A stretch of DNA of 64,000 nt from Cepaea nemoralis (GCA_014155875.1 JACEFZ010013534.1:927501-991500), one strand, 5' to 3'; positions 24,106 to 34,798 are shown, numbered from the stretch's first letter. Translations and numbers: made by a program. The notes: generated from the letters alone by a model not told the origin.

Positions 24106-24385
24106 GTTGAGTTGAGTTGGGCTAAGAAATGACATCACTGCACTCAGGACATTCCCATATGCGTTCCGTCCCCTCGTTTAACAGCCGAAGAAGAGTCACA
24201 CTACTAATCGTTCTAACCACCATCTGATTTAAAGTTCTCCTTATCTTCCCTTTCAGTTTTGAGATTCTACTAGAACCCCTGCCAATCCCCCGCAATCTCA
24301 TCCTTTCCACACACAGGTTCTCAATCTGTTTCCCACCGTCTCCATCTGGTCCCACAGGCACACGACCACCTCCCTGCCATGGGCG
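24106..24385 (-). mobile_element. Ingi-like LINE 3' end (copy-3 subfamily)
   Basis: Minus-strand coding ERMRLRGIGRG, SRISKLKGK and ERIWECPECSDV followed by a CAACT-type tail matches the end of the 10478-11164 copy. It sits tail-first against the + fragment ending at 24103, so one probably inserted into the other. Confidence 0.7.
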
Positions 24386-25000
24386 AAAAATATGCCCGAT
24401 GATTACGTTATTGTCGATAGGTTGGTTTATTTCCATGGCCGAATTAAAATATGAATGTCATTTCAGAGATCATGTGCAGCGGAATTAATACTGGCTCGTT
24501 AACTATACTAAGTATTGGTCTACGAAGGTTAAACCACAAAATGATACTGTTATTTAGCGCTACAACACATCTACGAAATTCAATCACAATAGGAGACTGA
24601 CGTAATTCATTTCTATAATTTCACCATTGCGCACACATTAAATTCACAACATGATATGCGCAATCACAATTATACACGTTTAAACAGTCATGCCTAACAT
24701 TTTTGGCGGCACAATCACTATAGTATGTCCCACAAAAGAATGCCTTCATTCACGATCAATTATTTTGAAAACTGTTTGTTGCATCGTTATGAAATTTTTC
24801 CAGCCGTCTTATATTTACCCCCACCCAAGGAATATGTCTTTGATAGGTCCAAAAACAACTTAAATCATCGAAAGCGGCGACATTTCTTTGATGTTTTGCT
24901 GAACAACTAGTGATTTCCCGCTAACACATTTATGTTTACAGTAATGGAACTCCGCCTATTCAGATGACAACACCAGGCGTATCCGGATTCGTATGGGAGT
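24386..25000. other. unassigned sequence, possibly including Ingi-like 5' UTR
   Basis: No gene was recognised. CACCAGGCGTA near 24971 matches the 5' UTR of Ingi copy 1, hinting that the 5' UTR of the Ingi element starting near 25269 may extend to this side of the SINE. Confidence 0.35.
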
Positions 25001-25010
25001 GGGTGCAATG

Positions 25011-25258
25011 AAAAAACTAGCTTAAAAATCGACAGGGTCGGCTGCATTGCACCGGGTTTTTATCCCATATGGCTCAGTTTCTTTCCGCAGCGCGGAAAGC
25101 GTCGCACAAAGCACGAACTCCGTAGCTCAAGGGACGACCCTCGGGAGTCTCCGAAAAAATGCACTCGTGAAATGAAGGACGCGGCCCGGAATCGAACATA
25201 CAACCTTCGGAGCCCGAGTCAGACGGCTTGATCACTTCATCTCGGAGAATCCCGAGAG
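25011..25258 (-). mobile_element. SINE3, copy b (tRNA-derived)
   Basis: A perfect 10-bp TSD GGGTGCAATG (25001-25010, 25259-25268) defines a 248-bp insert. The minus strand reads a tRNA-like head with B box TGTTCGATTCC, the core GCTACGGAGTTCGTGC (25111-25126) and an oligo-T 3' end. It is about 80-85 percent identical by eye to copy a at 1418-1661. Confidence 0.82.
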
Positions 25259-25295
25259 GGGTGCAATGTGTAATTGAGCGGGTGCTACGGAGTTC

Positions 25296-27224
25296 GTGCA
25301 TCGAGCGAAGCCATCCTTGAGTGAATTTTCAGCAGCGTGTGTGGTTCTCAGCAGTCTGTGTTTACGTTTTTTCAACAAGGCGGAAGAACGTGTTTTTTCC
25401 GAGCGGTCAGCAGTCAACATAACGAAGCGGCGTGGTAGCCGCGCAGGGACAAAGAAGCAAGGTAAGCGCGGTGGTTTGAGACGTTTTAGACTCAAGTGTC
25501 ACCGTCTAGGACTCAGGAACATCCGTATTCTATATTGGAACTGTGCCAGTGTAAAACAACGGGGCTCTATTTTAGAAACCCTAGTTTACAGGAACGACAT
25601 TGTAGCACTCCAGGAGACGAGACTGGGCGATCAGCTACTCCGAATTGCCGGCTTCAAATGTTTCTACAACAGACGACATCTGGGAACGGCGATTCTCGTT
25701 CGCGACAGCATGGTGGCGTCAGAGCTAGACATGTCCAGTTGGGACAGTGACGATATACAAATACAGGCGTTGAGAGTTCATTCCAGTATACCATTCGTGT
25801 TGGTTAATGTTTATGCCCGCAATGCGAGTATGGACGCCCAGAAGTGGCAGTGCTTAAGTGGCATATTAGGCCACGAGAGAAATGTTATTTTCTGTGGTGA
25901 CTTCAACGCTAAAGGCAGATCATGGGGAAACACTTCCTCCAATACACAAGGGGAGGAGCTCGAGACAGCACTGGAAACCATCGACCTGGTTTGTATCAAC
26001 AGTGGTTGTGTCACCAGGACAGCAAGCCGTCCAGGCGATGGGGACAGTGCTATTGATCTGGCACTAGTTTCACCTTCACTCACTACAGTGTGTAGATGGG
26101 GTGTCCTAGGACACCATGGCAGCGACCACCACCCTTGCAGCATATTGGTGGAGAAAGGCAGAACCAGGCAGCACAAGCTAAAGGTAAAGACGTTCCAGTG
26201 TGACAGTACAGGGCAAGATGTGGTGAGTAAAATAAGACGTGACAAGCGCAGAACGTTTCAGGGCAGGAAAAAAAGCTGGGAGCAGCCACCGTGGTGGAGT
26301 TTCGAGGTGGAGAAGGCTTGGGTGGATAAGCGTAGTGCTGTAAGGAGATGGCAAAATGCCAAGAAGAACAGAGCTGGTCATCCTAGTCCCTGCTTGCACT
26401 TAGAAAGAGAGATGCACACAAAAGTAAGCTATTTCAAAAAACTGGTCAAGGTGGTTAAAAGCGAAAAATGGGCAGAAGTGTGTCAAAGTGTAAGCACAGA
26501 CAAGTCACTGAAATTGTTCTGGCGACTACATAAAAGCATGAGTGGTGTAGTCAAGAATAAGAGCATTTCAGACTTCCAAGGTGCTGACCTCACCTTGCAG
26601 AGGACTGACGAGGAGAAGGGCAAAGCCCTCTTTGAACGCTACCTTGAGCAGGGCAACCAGACAGACATGGGAGGCCGAAATCTGGCCAAGGAGGTCACCT
26701 CAGACAGATGCAAGGCCCAGAACACTTCGGAGGAAGACACAGTGACAGTGAAAGAAATCAAGGCTGTGCTTCGACGATCAAATAACAGTGCTCCAGGTCC
26801 TGATGGCATAAGATACAACGACATAAATAGGTGTACCGACAATGAGCTAGAGAAACTAGCAGACATGTACAACAACAGTATAGGGAGTGCTAGCATCAAG
26901 GAGGAATGGTTACACAGCTATCTGATTCCCTTGCCAAAGCCTGACAAAGACCACAAAAAAATTCAGGGATATCGAATTATAACCATGCAGAATACAATAG
27001 GCAAGCTGCTGGAGAAGGTAATTGCCAGGAAAATATCAAGCCAACTAGAGAGGCAAGGTGTTTTCCCACCTACCCTGGGTGGGTACCGTCCAAAAAGAGA
27101 AACCTGGACCAATGCAGCAGTCTTTGCCCATGATGTCTATGAAGGTTTCCACTCAGGCACTGAAACCGTTGCTGCAGCGATTGATCTTGAGGACGCATAC
27201 AACAGAGTACCACTGGATTTTTAA
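25296..27224 (+). CDS. Ingi-like endonuclease and RT fingers (LINE ORF, first part)
   Basis: This 642-codon frame starts at the first ATG, inside the GCTACGGAGTTCGTGC block. A basic N-terminus (residues about 45-75) is followed by the endonuclease: RILYWNCASV, VALQETRLG, IFCGDFNAKG and HHGSDHHPCS. RT begins with NSAPGPDGIRYND and runs through LIPLPKPDKD, GGYRPKRETWTN and DLEDAYNRVP (motif A). It stops at GAT TTT TAA. The next frame resumes RT without loss, so the break is a -1 shift or a one-base deletion in a T run. Confidence 0.82.
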   Translation: MHRAKPSLSEFSAACVVLSSLCLRFFNKAEERVFSERSAVNITKRRGSRAGTKKQGKRGGLRRFRLKCHRLGLRNIRILYWNCASVKQRGSILETLVYRNDIVALQETRLGDQLLRIAGFKCFYNRRHLGTAILVRDSMVASELDMSSWDSDDIQIQALRVHSSIPFVLVNVYARNASMDAQKWQCLSGILGHERNVIFCGDFNAKGRSWGNTSSNTQGEELETALETIDLVCINSGCVTRTASRPGDGDSAIDLALVSPSLTTVCRWGVLGHHGSDHHPCSILVEKGRTRQHKLKVKTFQCDSTGQDVVSKIRRDKRRTFQGRKKSWEQPPWWSFEVEKAWVDKRSAVRRWQNAKKNRAGHPSPCLHLEREMHTKVSYFKKLVKVVKSEKWAEVCQSVSTDKSLKLFWRLHKSMSGVVKNKSISDFQGADLTLQRTDEEKGKALFERYLEQGNQTDMGGRNLAKEVTSDRCKAQNTSEEDTVTVKEIKAVLRRSNNSAPGPDGIRYNDINRCTDNELEKLADMYNNSIGSASIKEEWLHSYLIPLPKPDKDHKKIQGYRIITMQNTIGKLLEKVIARKISSQLERQGVFPPTLGGYRPKRETWTNAAVFAHDVYEGFHSGTETVAAAIDLEDAYNRVPLDF

Positions 27225-28720
27225 TGTTTCAGCTTCTTGAACTAAACGTAAGTCCATTCCTCCTTAGTTGGATCGCTGCAGCCCTCTACCAACGGAAAGT
27301 AGTTTTTAGATGTGGCAGTTGGACTTCGGAACCAACAACAATATATCCTGGCCTACCACAGGGATCACCATTATCTCCGGTACTGTTCAACGCCTACACA
27401 GTGAGAATCACCAGTGAGCAGATCACTGGACCTGGCAGGACATTGTCGTATGCCGATGATGTTTTAGTGTATCGTCAGGGTAAGGATAGAGAGGAGGTTG
27501 CTGTGGAACTACAAACCGAACTCAATCGCATAAGTACTTGGTGTGATGAAGCTGGGGCAATGGTCAACCCAACAAAGGCAACAGTGACTTGGTTCTCGTT
27601 GAATAATCATATTGTCAACAACCCAACACCAACTGTAATGCTGTGTTCAGAGACGGTGGAAAGAACGCAGGCAATGAATTACCTGGGGATACGGTTTGAT
27701 CGAAGCCTTGCTTATAATGTGCACATAGACCAGGTGATAACAAAGGCCAAGAGGGGTTTGGCAGCGATGCGGGTGATGGCGGCAGCACACTGTGAGCAGC
27801 GCCATCTATGTCTTCTGTACGAGGGGCTGGTCATGTCTGTTTTGGAGTATGCAATGGCAATCCTGACTCTCAGCCATAAGCAGATAGAAAGGATGGAAAG
27901 GATACAGAATGAAGCTATGCGCATTATTCTTGGATGTACAAGAGATACAGCATGCAGGGCGATGCGCTACCTTCTTGATTTTCCAACCATTGAAGAGAGA
28001 ATACAAGTTTGCAGGGCACGCGCCTACCTCAGAATTAACGCAAACACACAACATCCACTGCATAGTGAAATTAGGAAGGTGAAGGGCAGCAGGTTAAAAA
28101 GAGGACGGTCGTGGATGGGTCAAGCCGAAGACATTCTTCAACAGGTGTGTTCACTTGAGGACTTAGAACCTGGCGAGGAGTGGGTGCAAGTGCCAACAGA
28201 CTTCTGCACATCCTTTTCAGTTTGCATCCAACTAGATAGAAAATGCAGACAAGAAAATCCGGCTGCTGTTGAGGCTGAAGTACAAGCGTTGATTTTCGAG
28301 AATTCGCTAGACGGTGACGCGGTCATCTACACAGATGGGTCGGTCGTCCGACATGTGAGAAGCTCATGGGCCTTTACAGCTCGGGCCGGAGGGAGAATTG
28401 TGAAGGAGGACTCTGGTGCTTTCACTGAAACCACAAGTAGCCTGACCATGGAAGTCATGGCAGTAAGTAAAGCAATAACATGGCTCGAGACACAGACATT
28501 CACTAGGGCTTGTTTCCTTAGCGACTCAATGAACATGATCAAGAGGATAGAGGAGGGGTCGATCCGAAGAGAATGGTTGCTGCCTCTGAAGCGGTCTCGG
28601 CTGGCAAAGATTAGTTTCATCTTCGTGCCAGGGCATGCGGGAGTACAAGGAAATGAGCGGGCTGACAAGCTCGCAGGTGAGGCTACTGTGGAGGGCGGAC
28701 GCGCCATGGACCAGGACTGA
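27224..28720 (+). CDS. Ingi-like RT palm/thumb and RNase H (LINE ORF, second part)
   Basis: This 498-codon frame carries LPQGSPLSPVLFN, SYADDVLVYRQGKD (catalytic YADD), MNYLGIRFDR, LGCTRDTACRAMRYLL, then RNase H: VIYTDGSVV, TMEVMAVSKAITW, SDSMNMI and VPGHAGVQGNERADKLAG. The final block (TDILNAL to LWTEWFDV) continues in another frame to 28973 after a second frameshift. With the upstream frame it is close to a full polyprotein. Confidence 0.82.
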   Translation: MFQLLELNVSPFLLSWIAAALYQRKVVFRCGSWTSEPTTIYPGLPQGSPLSPVLFNAYTVRITSEQITGPGRTLSYADDVLVYRQGKDREEVAVELQTELNRISTWCDEAGAMVNPTKATVTWFSLNNHIVNNPTPTVMLCSETVERTQAMNYLGIRFDRSLAYNVHIDQVITKAKRGLAAMRVMAAAHCEQRHLCLLYEGLVMSVLEYAMAILTLSHKQIERMERIQNEAMRIILGCTRDTACRAMRYLLDFPTIEERIQVCRARAYLRINANTQHPLHSEIRKVKGSRLKRGRSWMGQAEDILQQVCSLEDLEPGEEWVQVPTDFCTSFSVCIQLDRKCRQENPAAVEAEVQALIFENSLDGDAVIYTDGSVVRHVRSSWAFTARAGGRIVKEDSGAFTETTSSLTMEVMAVSKAITWLETQTFTRACFLSDSMNMIKRIEEGSIRREWLLPLKRSRLAKISFIFVPGHAGVQGNERADKLAGEATVEGGRAMDQD

Positions 28721-29010
28721 CATTCTGAATGCTCTACGAGAAGTGAGACTTTTGCGAGAACCAAGTGATGACTGTGAATCTACAACAATGGCAAGACTGC
28801 AGGAGCAGCAAATTAAAAGAGGGGTGGCCAAACAAGAACACTACGCAGGAAGCCAAAGAAGATTGATAAACCAACACAGAACTGGCGTCGTTAGCCGCTA
28901 TACGCTGCGGGATTTGCTGAGGAGGGGATCCGAGCACTTATGGACTGAATGGTTCGATGTGCAACGAGGATGATCTGTCGACTAACTAACTAACTAACTA
29001 ACTAACTAAC

Positions 29011-29373
29011 ATATTAGTAAAGACAGAGAATTTACAGAGGCATGGGGTAAATAATCTGTAAATTAACAGGAAAGTAGAAGGAATATATTTCTTACCTTAT
29101 TTTTCATTTCCTTTTTGTTTCTTCAGCTGCTGGTTAATAAAGTGTGCACAAGTATTCATGTTAGCTTTTTATATTGAGTTCGTGAAAGCTTCCAAATAGC
29201 TGTGCGTTAATGTGCGTATGGAGTGACCAGAAATGATACCGCAATTTAGTCATCATGTTTCCATTTGTAAGGATCTTTTCAGCTGTCTGTGTAGTTTGTT
29301 CACACGTACACATGGGTGACAGACCCGCTCTAAGTCTTCGTGATGGATGGATGGATGGATGGATGGATGGATG

Positions 29374-29409
<36 letters not shown>

Positions 29410-30299
29410 CATAGATAGATACATAGATAGATACATAGATACATAGATAGATAGATCCTCGCCAGGAGCTGGGCGAAGCCGGGCCTTGTCAGCTAGTTTA
29501 TTTATATAATCACGTTTCATGAAAGAACCCCCATTTGGAGACACCTCTGAACAATCCCATTTAACTTCGCGCTGTTTGTGCCAAAACGAAAACCACGAGA
29601 AAATTTCAAATAAAGCAGGGATGTGTCTTGGTGAAGCTGTAATACTGTTAAAATGATGGACTTAATCTCAGACCCGTAAATTATATACCGCATATAAACA
29701 AACTTTGACATCTGCTGTAAAATCTCCAGAACAAAAATTGTTTTGTTGGGTGGACATAATGATAAGATTATATACTAAATCTCATAATTTTCCCTCAGTT
29801 GGTTACTGAGATATGGATGTTTATATTGCGGCAAACAAATGTGGACATACTATAGCCATTGCCCATTTTACAATGTGACGTGTCCAAACCTGAACTTCAA
29901 CCATGGAACAACTCTCACCGACTGAACCAGTCCAGTTACCTTCACGAACCTATTTCCGTTCTGGTGACTCTCGGCATACGCCACATGGATCACGATCCAT
30001 AATGCCACGCCCTTCTGAGTGACTATATTTTAACATGCCATGAGCTGTAAACTGGTTCATGGCATTACACTGGCGTTTTTCTGTTCTAGATCTATACAAA
30101 AATTTAAGATCTAAATTCTACAAATCATATAACTATTTCAATACGTATTCTTATAATTAAAACTACTGTAACTATGTCTTACGTTGTCTGTTCTCTGAGA
30201 TTAATACTTGGTACTACCACTCGTAATTCTGAAACGACAAGAGTCTATTACGATCTTATTTTAAGGGTCAAATACATATATCATCTTAACGCTAATGTA
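29011..30299. other. unassigned intronic sequence
   Basis: Apart from the GATG/GATA microsatellite at 29341-29456 no feature was recognised. Short open frames over the microsatellite are artefacts of the repeat. Confidence 0.4.
29341..29456. repeat. compound (GATG)n(GATA)n microsatellite
   Basis: About seven GATG units pass into GATA units with GATACATA interruptions. Sequence following it (CTCGCCAGGAGCTGGGC) gives no sign of a LINE end, so its origin is unclear. Confidence 0.9.
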
Positions 30300-30306
30300 T
30301 TTACTT

Positions 30307-30893
30307 TTAAATATTGTGCACAGCCCACTACTGGCAACGCCGATCGCATTCTGGTATGAACCTAAGGCCTATCCACGTCAATATGGAAGCACTATACTCG
30401 AGTTTCGCCCTCGTTTGAGCTCGTCAGTAGTGCATATCCCTGATCATCCCGGAAACAGTCCCGGATCACGCGTGTGAAGCGGGTGTGTAACCACGCGGCA
30501 CACACTGGACACACCAAATTATCACAACAGAACATCACAACGCTACCCATCGTAGGCTATGCTCAAGATTGCCCAATCGCCGCGACAGACGTCAGTCAAT
30601 CGATGGGACCCGAACGATCAGGACTTCTCACTGGCAAGGAACACCAGGCCTCCTAAATCCAGTGAGCAATAATCAATTGATTATGTGGTTGTTTCGGGAT
30701 TTGAAATTTAAATATTGAGCACAACCCACTACTGGCAACGCCGATCGCATTCTGGTATGAACCTAAGGCCTATCCACGTCAATATGGAAGCACTATACTC
30801 GAGTTTCACCCTCGTTTGAGCTCGTCAGTAGTGCATATCCCTGACCGGATCCGGAAACAGTCCCGGATCACGCGTGTGAAGCGGGTGTGTAAC
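30307..30893. repeat. Paired 185-bp direct repeats, candidate miniature terminal-repeat element
   Basis: 30307-30491 and 30708-30893 are direct repeats about 95 percent identical by eye, 216 bp apart. Both start TTAAATATTG and end GCGGGTGTGTAAC. TTTACTT occurs just before the first (30300-30306) and just after the second (30896-30902), a possible duplicated target. The size suits a terminal-repeat retrotransposon in miniature, but canonical TG...CA ends are absent and no primer-binding site or polypurine tract was identified. A simple segmental duplication is the alternative. Confidence 0.45.
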
Positions 30894-30902
30894 ATTTTAC
30901 TT

Positions 30903-31512
30903 ATTCAATCTAAATAGTAATATTTTATCTAAACACTAAATCAATCATCTAATAAGTAAATTTCATTTTATATCAACATGAAACAAAGCAGTAAGATATA
31001 TAATCTACCTCTCAATTTGAAAGCTTGCAGAACAAAAGTTAGTTCCCCCTATATGCTATAATGTTATTAAACAAGTTAGTACTTTGTCGGTTGGTAGCGT
31101 CGATGGTGGCTATCATGAATTGACTGGCGCTCAACTTCATCTGCCTACATTCAAAATCAATTACCAAAATCCCTCGTTTCAGGTCTGCAAGGATATTTCT
31201 AGTCAGCCATAGCATAACTTTCCCACTGTCCATGACTGATTAATTTAACGTATGATACTGACTGCAAGCCAGCGTTACATGGTAGACAGTCTGGAATGCG
31301 TTGCTATTCCTGTTCACTCTGGCGTCACTAACACAGATCATAATCAATGAATATAGTTGCAGCGAGTAAAGTTCAAGACAAATCCATAGCAATCACTACG
31401 CCTGACCGACTTGAGCAAAACCATTATACTTAAAGATGTGGTTGCTTTCATTATATCTTAATTATCAAACATTATGTTGTTATTATTTTTCAATTTTATA
31501 ATTATTGTCCAA
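30903..31512. other. unassigned intronic sequence
   Basis: AT-rich, with no coherent coding, repeat or RNA signal. Confidence 0.4.
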
Positions 31513-31912
31513 TACGATTGCTCAAGCGTAGATAGGGGATGGACAATTATCAAGGCTGCCATGCTCAACACACTGGAAAATAAATGGGGAACAAAGAAAG
31601 TAAGGCAAGACAAAAGATTAAGTACAGCTTGGTGGAACAATGAAGTTAAAGATAGCATATTCAAAAAAAAAGATAGCATTCAAAAAATGGATCACAACCA
31701 AATCTGAACAAGACTATGTTACTTATAGAATTGCACGACGAAATGCCAAACGAACAATTAGAACATTTAAAGATGAACCCTGGAGAATCTACGGGAACAG
31801 ATGGCGACCCTTAGCAAAGACTACCCAAGAGAATTTTATAAATGTGTCAATGCAATGAGAAACACAGACGCATGCTAAAACCCAACCACCATCCATCCAT
31901 CCATCCATCCAT
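31513..31912 (+). mobile_element. RTE-A fragment with (CATC)n end
   Basis: It is paralogous to 5560-5797 joined to 7977-8100. Decayed coding includes STAWWNNEVKDSIF and TSEQDYVTYRIARRNAKR, the pre-RT linker. It stops at CAACCACCAT and runs into CATC repeats (31888-31912). It preserves the uninterrupted sequence across the position where RTE-B and RTE-C are nested in the 5-9.8 kb copy. Confidence 0.75.
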
Positions 31913-32117
31913 GCCGGTAAAAATAAAATGTAAAAACATAAAATGTAACGTCATTATAATCTGAGTCCAAAGACTTTAGAAATTCTTGGAACTGACTGTG
32001 ATTCAACCCGTTCGACTTAATGAAGATCACTATTTTGACGACCACTTTCATGACATGGTCAATTTTGAGGGCCTTCGAACATAAATTCTCCTGATGAATA
32101 ATGTAATGGCATTTTTT

Positions 32118-32350
32118 TTAAAAATTCGCATATCATTTACAGGACATCGCTGTCAACATCAACATCTTTCAGCTGATTGTTGATTTCTTGGCTCAGTAGT
32201 TTGCCATTGCTTTCTGAGCGGCCGGCTCAGTTAACCCACAAGTCACCAAACACGGGGAAAACCGCTTCCAATTCTCGCCCGCTGCGTTATCCTGCGTGGA
32301 TAAACGGGATTACGAAGAAAGTCATGTAACCCCTCGGCCAGAGAGACAGG
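32118..32350 (-). mobile_element. SINE2, copy c
   Basis: The minus strand reads a GGCCGAGGGGTTACATG head (A-box-like), TTCGTAATCCCG, the body GGCAAACTACTGAGCC and the end GGTCCTGTAAA-type with an A-rich tail. This parallels the copies at 36187-36411 and 60593-61075. It overlaps the end of the hAT reading frame, which therefore reads into the SINE. Confidence 0.65.
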
Positions 32351-32354
32351 CAAT

Positions 32355-33120
32355 GAAAATTTAGCATAGAAGTATTACCGACTTTGAATACATCATTTTC
32401 AATCAATTTTACTAACAAATCTCGTGACTTAGTAGTGTCCTTAAGTGGATACAGTGCCGCTAATTCTTCTGTCTTTTTAAAATGGACATCAACACCCCTG
32501 ATAAAAATTGCCAGTTGGGAAGTATCTGCCATATCTGTGCTTTCATCCACTGCTAGAGCATAACATCTTGGATGCTCGAATTTTAAAATTATCTTCTATA
32601 TGTTTTCCAATGTTGTCCACACGCCTAGTAATAATCTGACGAGATAGACTTATTTCTGAGAAATCCCTCTTCTTTTCTGGACACAGAATTTCAACGACGC
32701 TCTCCAAACATTCCTTAACCATTTCACCATCTGAATATGGCTTCGATTTTTTATGCTAGTATCCTGGCTACTGCATAACTAGCTTTTACATAGCATGTTG
32801 ACTCTGAACCCGCTCTAGTAAATACCCTTTGTTGTGCAGACATTTTTTAAAAAGTCATTTACTTGGTCTTGTCAAAATTGCCCTTTGTACTTATCAAACT
32901 TATTTGCATGTTTAGTCTCGTAGTGCCGTTTGATGTTATACTATTTCAAGACAGAAACAGATTCGTTGCATATCAAGCATATGGGCTTTGTTTTAATTTC
33001 CATGAGAAAAAAAAAGTTTATAGTCCACCTGTCTTGAAAACTTCTTAATTCTTCTGTGATTCTTTTCTTATTTGGTCCAACGTCTTTACTAGTTGACGCC
33101 ATGGTTACGTAATACTTCAC
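32355..33120 (-). pseudogene. hAT-type transposase remnant (GTF2IRD2/ZBED-like)
   Basis: Minus-strand blocks in order: an N-terminal FQDRWTINFFF..IKTKPICLICNESVSVLK (the C-x2-C finger entry of this transposase type), then in broken frames CPEKKRDFSEISLS with RRVDNIGKHIE, then MDESTDMADTSQLAIFIRGVD with HFKKTEELAALYPLK. The DESTD block is the first catalytic acidic residue region of hAT transposases. The C-terminal half is missing, replaced by a SINE2 copy. Multiple stops are present. hAT termini occur at 34640-34798, but linkage is unproven. Confidence 0.7.
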
Positions 33121-33399
33121 ATACACATAATGAATATTCACATAATAAAAACCCACATCAAAATAGCATTAGCAATATATATTAATCATACCTTTCTTAC
33201 TGATGTTCTCAGCCAGTATCCAACCAATATTATCTCTTTCTTCAACAGCATCCACTCAGAGAAATATCAGGAACACAGAGTTCATACCTAATACCATAAA
33301 AGTCTTTTCACAAACTAAAACACTATGGTTCCTACAGTCTATGGTCCATACTATTCCCTTTACGAATGTTCATGTTCAAGTCACTGGAGTAGAACTAGC

Positions 33400-33895
33400 C
33401 AGGTTAATAAGTTCCCAAGGTGCACATATTCATTCGGCTAAATGTTCCAGAATTGGGAGTATCCAGTGCAACATTCCTCAAGCGGTGAAATATCCCTGAT
33501 AATTAATTTCCTCAGAAGGTATAAATATCCACAGGGCAGATAAACTTCAGGAGTTATAAATGTCCATCGTTCAGATAAAGTTCAGACTTTATAAATATCC
33601 ACTGGTAAATTTCAAAAGTTATATATATATCCATAGGACAGATAAGCTTCAGGAATTATACATATCCATAGGGCAGATCAACTTCAAGAGTTCTAAATAT
33701 ATATAACGATACTAGTCAAGGATGGAAATTATCCATAAATGATAAACTACGGGCAGATATCTATGGTTATAAGCTTCAGGTGGTGAAAAATATCCACGAT
33801 GATATCATTCAGGTTTTAAAATTGTCCTCATGGAAACAATCCAAGTTTTGTAAATGTCCATGTGGATAACCGCTAGGTTTTGACAATGTTCATAA
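33400..33895. repeat. decayed minisatellite, about 36-bp unit
   Basis: Roughly ten diverged direct units carry TATAAATATCCA, then AGGGCAGATAAACTTCAGGAG-like text. The best-preserved units lie at about 33519-33700. Unit length drifts from 31 to 45 bp. No coding frame is shared by the units. Confidence 0.65.
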
Positions 33896-34639
33896 CCTTT
33901 CTCCTGACCTTAACAACTAGCCATGAATGAAGGACTCAGCCAGTGCATTTACTTGAGTAGTGGGTACATTGGTGCTGGGCAGGCCATCCTCTTATATATA
34001 TTGATCAGTCACTCAATGGAGTTCCATAATGTTGAGGTTGCCTTAAATTTGGAGAGCAAATAATATTAAGGAAACTCGGCTCTTACATCAATATGAATCA
34101 TTTTCATCCTGTGCCGATGAATCAGCCACTCCAAATGATTACTAGAGCGTTTGTACTATGTTTCTGGTTCGGCCAAGGTTCAGTCCACCATCCTGGAGTC
34201 CAAAAAACCCCACTGTATCCAATACGGAAAATACAGCTGGTCGCTAGAAAAGCATTTATCAGGCTCCTTACAGTTCTCAATTTCACCCCTTAAAAACTTC
34301 TCAATTCAATCCACCCAAACCATTTATTTTTAATGTACCTATCCTAGGCACACTTTTGGCACAGAACGCGACACAGCTTGATGGGGATGGTGTCGCGGAC
34401 AGGGCCGGGCTGGAGAAAGAGGGGGGGGGGGGGCAATAGTGTTGCCATCTCCCGTCTTCTTGTCACTCACCAGACGGTCGCACGTGTTCATGTGTCGTGT
34501 GGACGCAGTTTCAGACTCCTGTCAACTTCAAACTCCCCGGCCGGTTAAGTGCTATGGTTAGAAAATTGGGCTTGGCCTCGAATTAACATTGTGACCTCTG
34601 AATACACAGTTTAATAGGGAATCCAAGTGTCGTTGATAG
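33896..34639. other. unassigned intronic sequence
   Basis: It contains a G homopolymer at about 34420-34434. No gene, SINE head or LINE motif was recognised. Confidence 0.35.
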
Positions 34640-34798
34640 GCAGACAATATTGGAAATATGTCACAATGTCTCATGATGTAATGTTCTTTTGGTGATATAT
34701 ACAATAAAGTTAACATTTATGTGCATTTGACCTGCGGGCCACATTATGACTCCCGGCGGGCCGCATGCGGCCCGCGGGCCTCGCGTTGGCCACCCCTG
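34640..34798 (-). mobile_element. hAT-like transposon terminus
   Basis: The minus strand starts CAGGGGTGGCCAACGCGAGG and runs into GCGGCCCGC palindromes, then AT-rich text. CAGGGGTG-CCAA with GGCCCGCGGGCC is a familiar terminal pattern of hAT (Charlie-like) elements. The partner terminus and the 8-bp TSD were not found. Confidence 0.6.

Larger units (their letters stand above)
25269..29010 (+). mobile_element. Ingi-like LINE (copy 2), nearly complete
   Basis: One polyprotein (endonuclease, RT, RNase H) is broken by only two single-base frameshifts, at about 27220 and 28705. It is followed by GAGCACTTATGGACTG and a tail of eight TAAC units (28979-29010). The 5' end is uncertain: SINE3 copy b abuts it and may sit inside its 5' UTR. 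Divergence from copy 1 is large (about half of residues), so it is a different family in the same clade. No TSD was identified. Confidence 0.85.

Noticed and set aside
25296..28973. host gene encoding a reverse-transcriptase-like protein
   Set aside because: The domain order, TAAC tail and relatives nearby show that it is a LINE.
29161..29544. protein with YLSIYLSI/HPSIHPSI repeats
   Set aside because: Translation of the GATG/GATA microsatellite.
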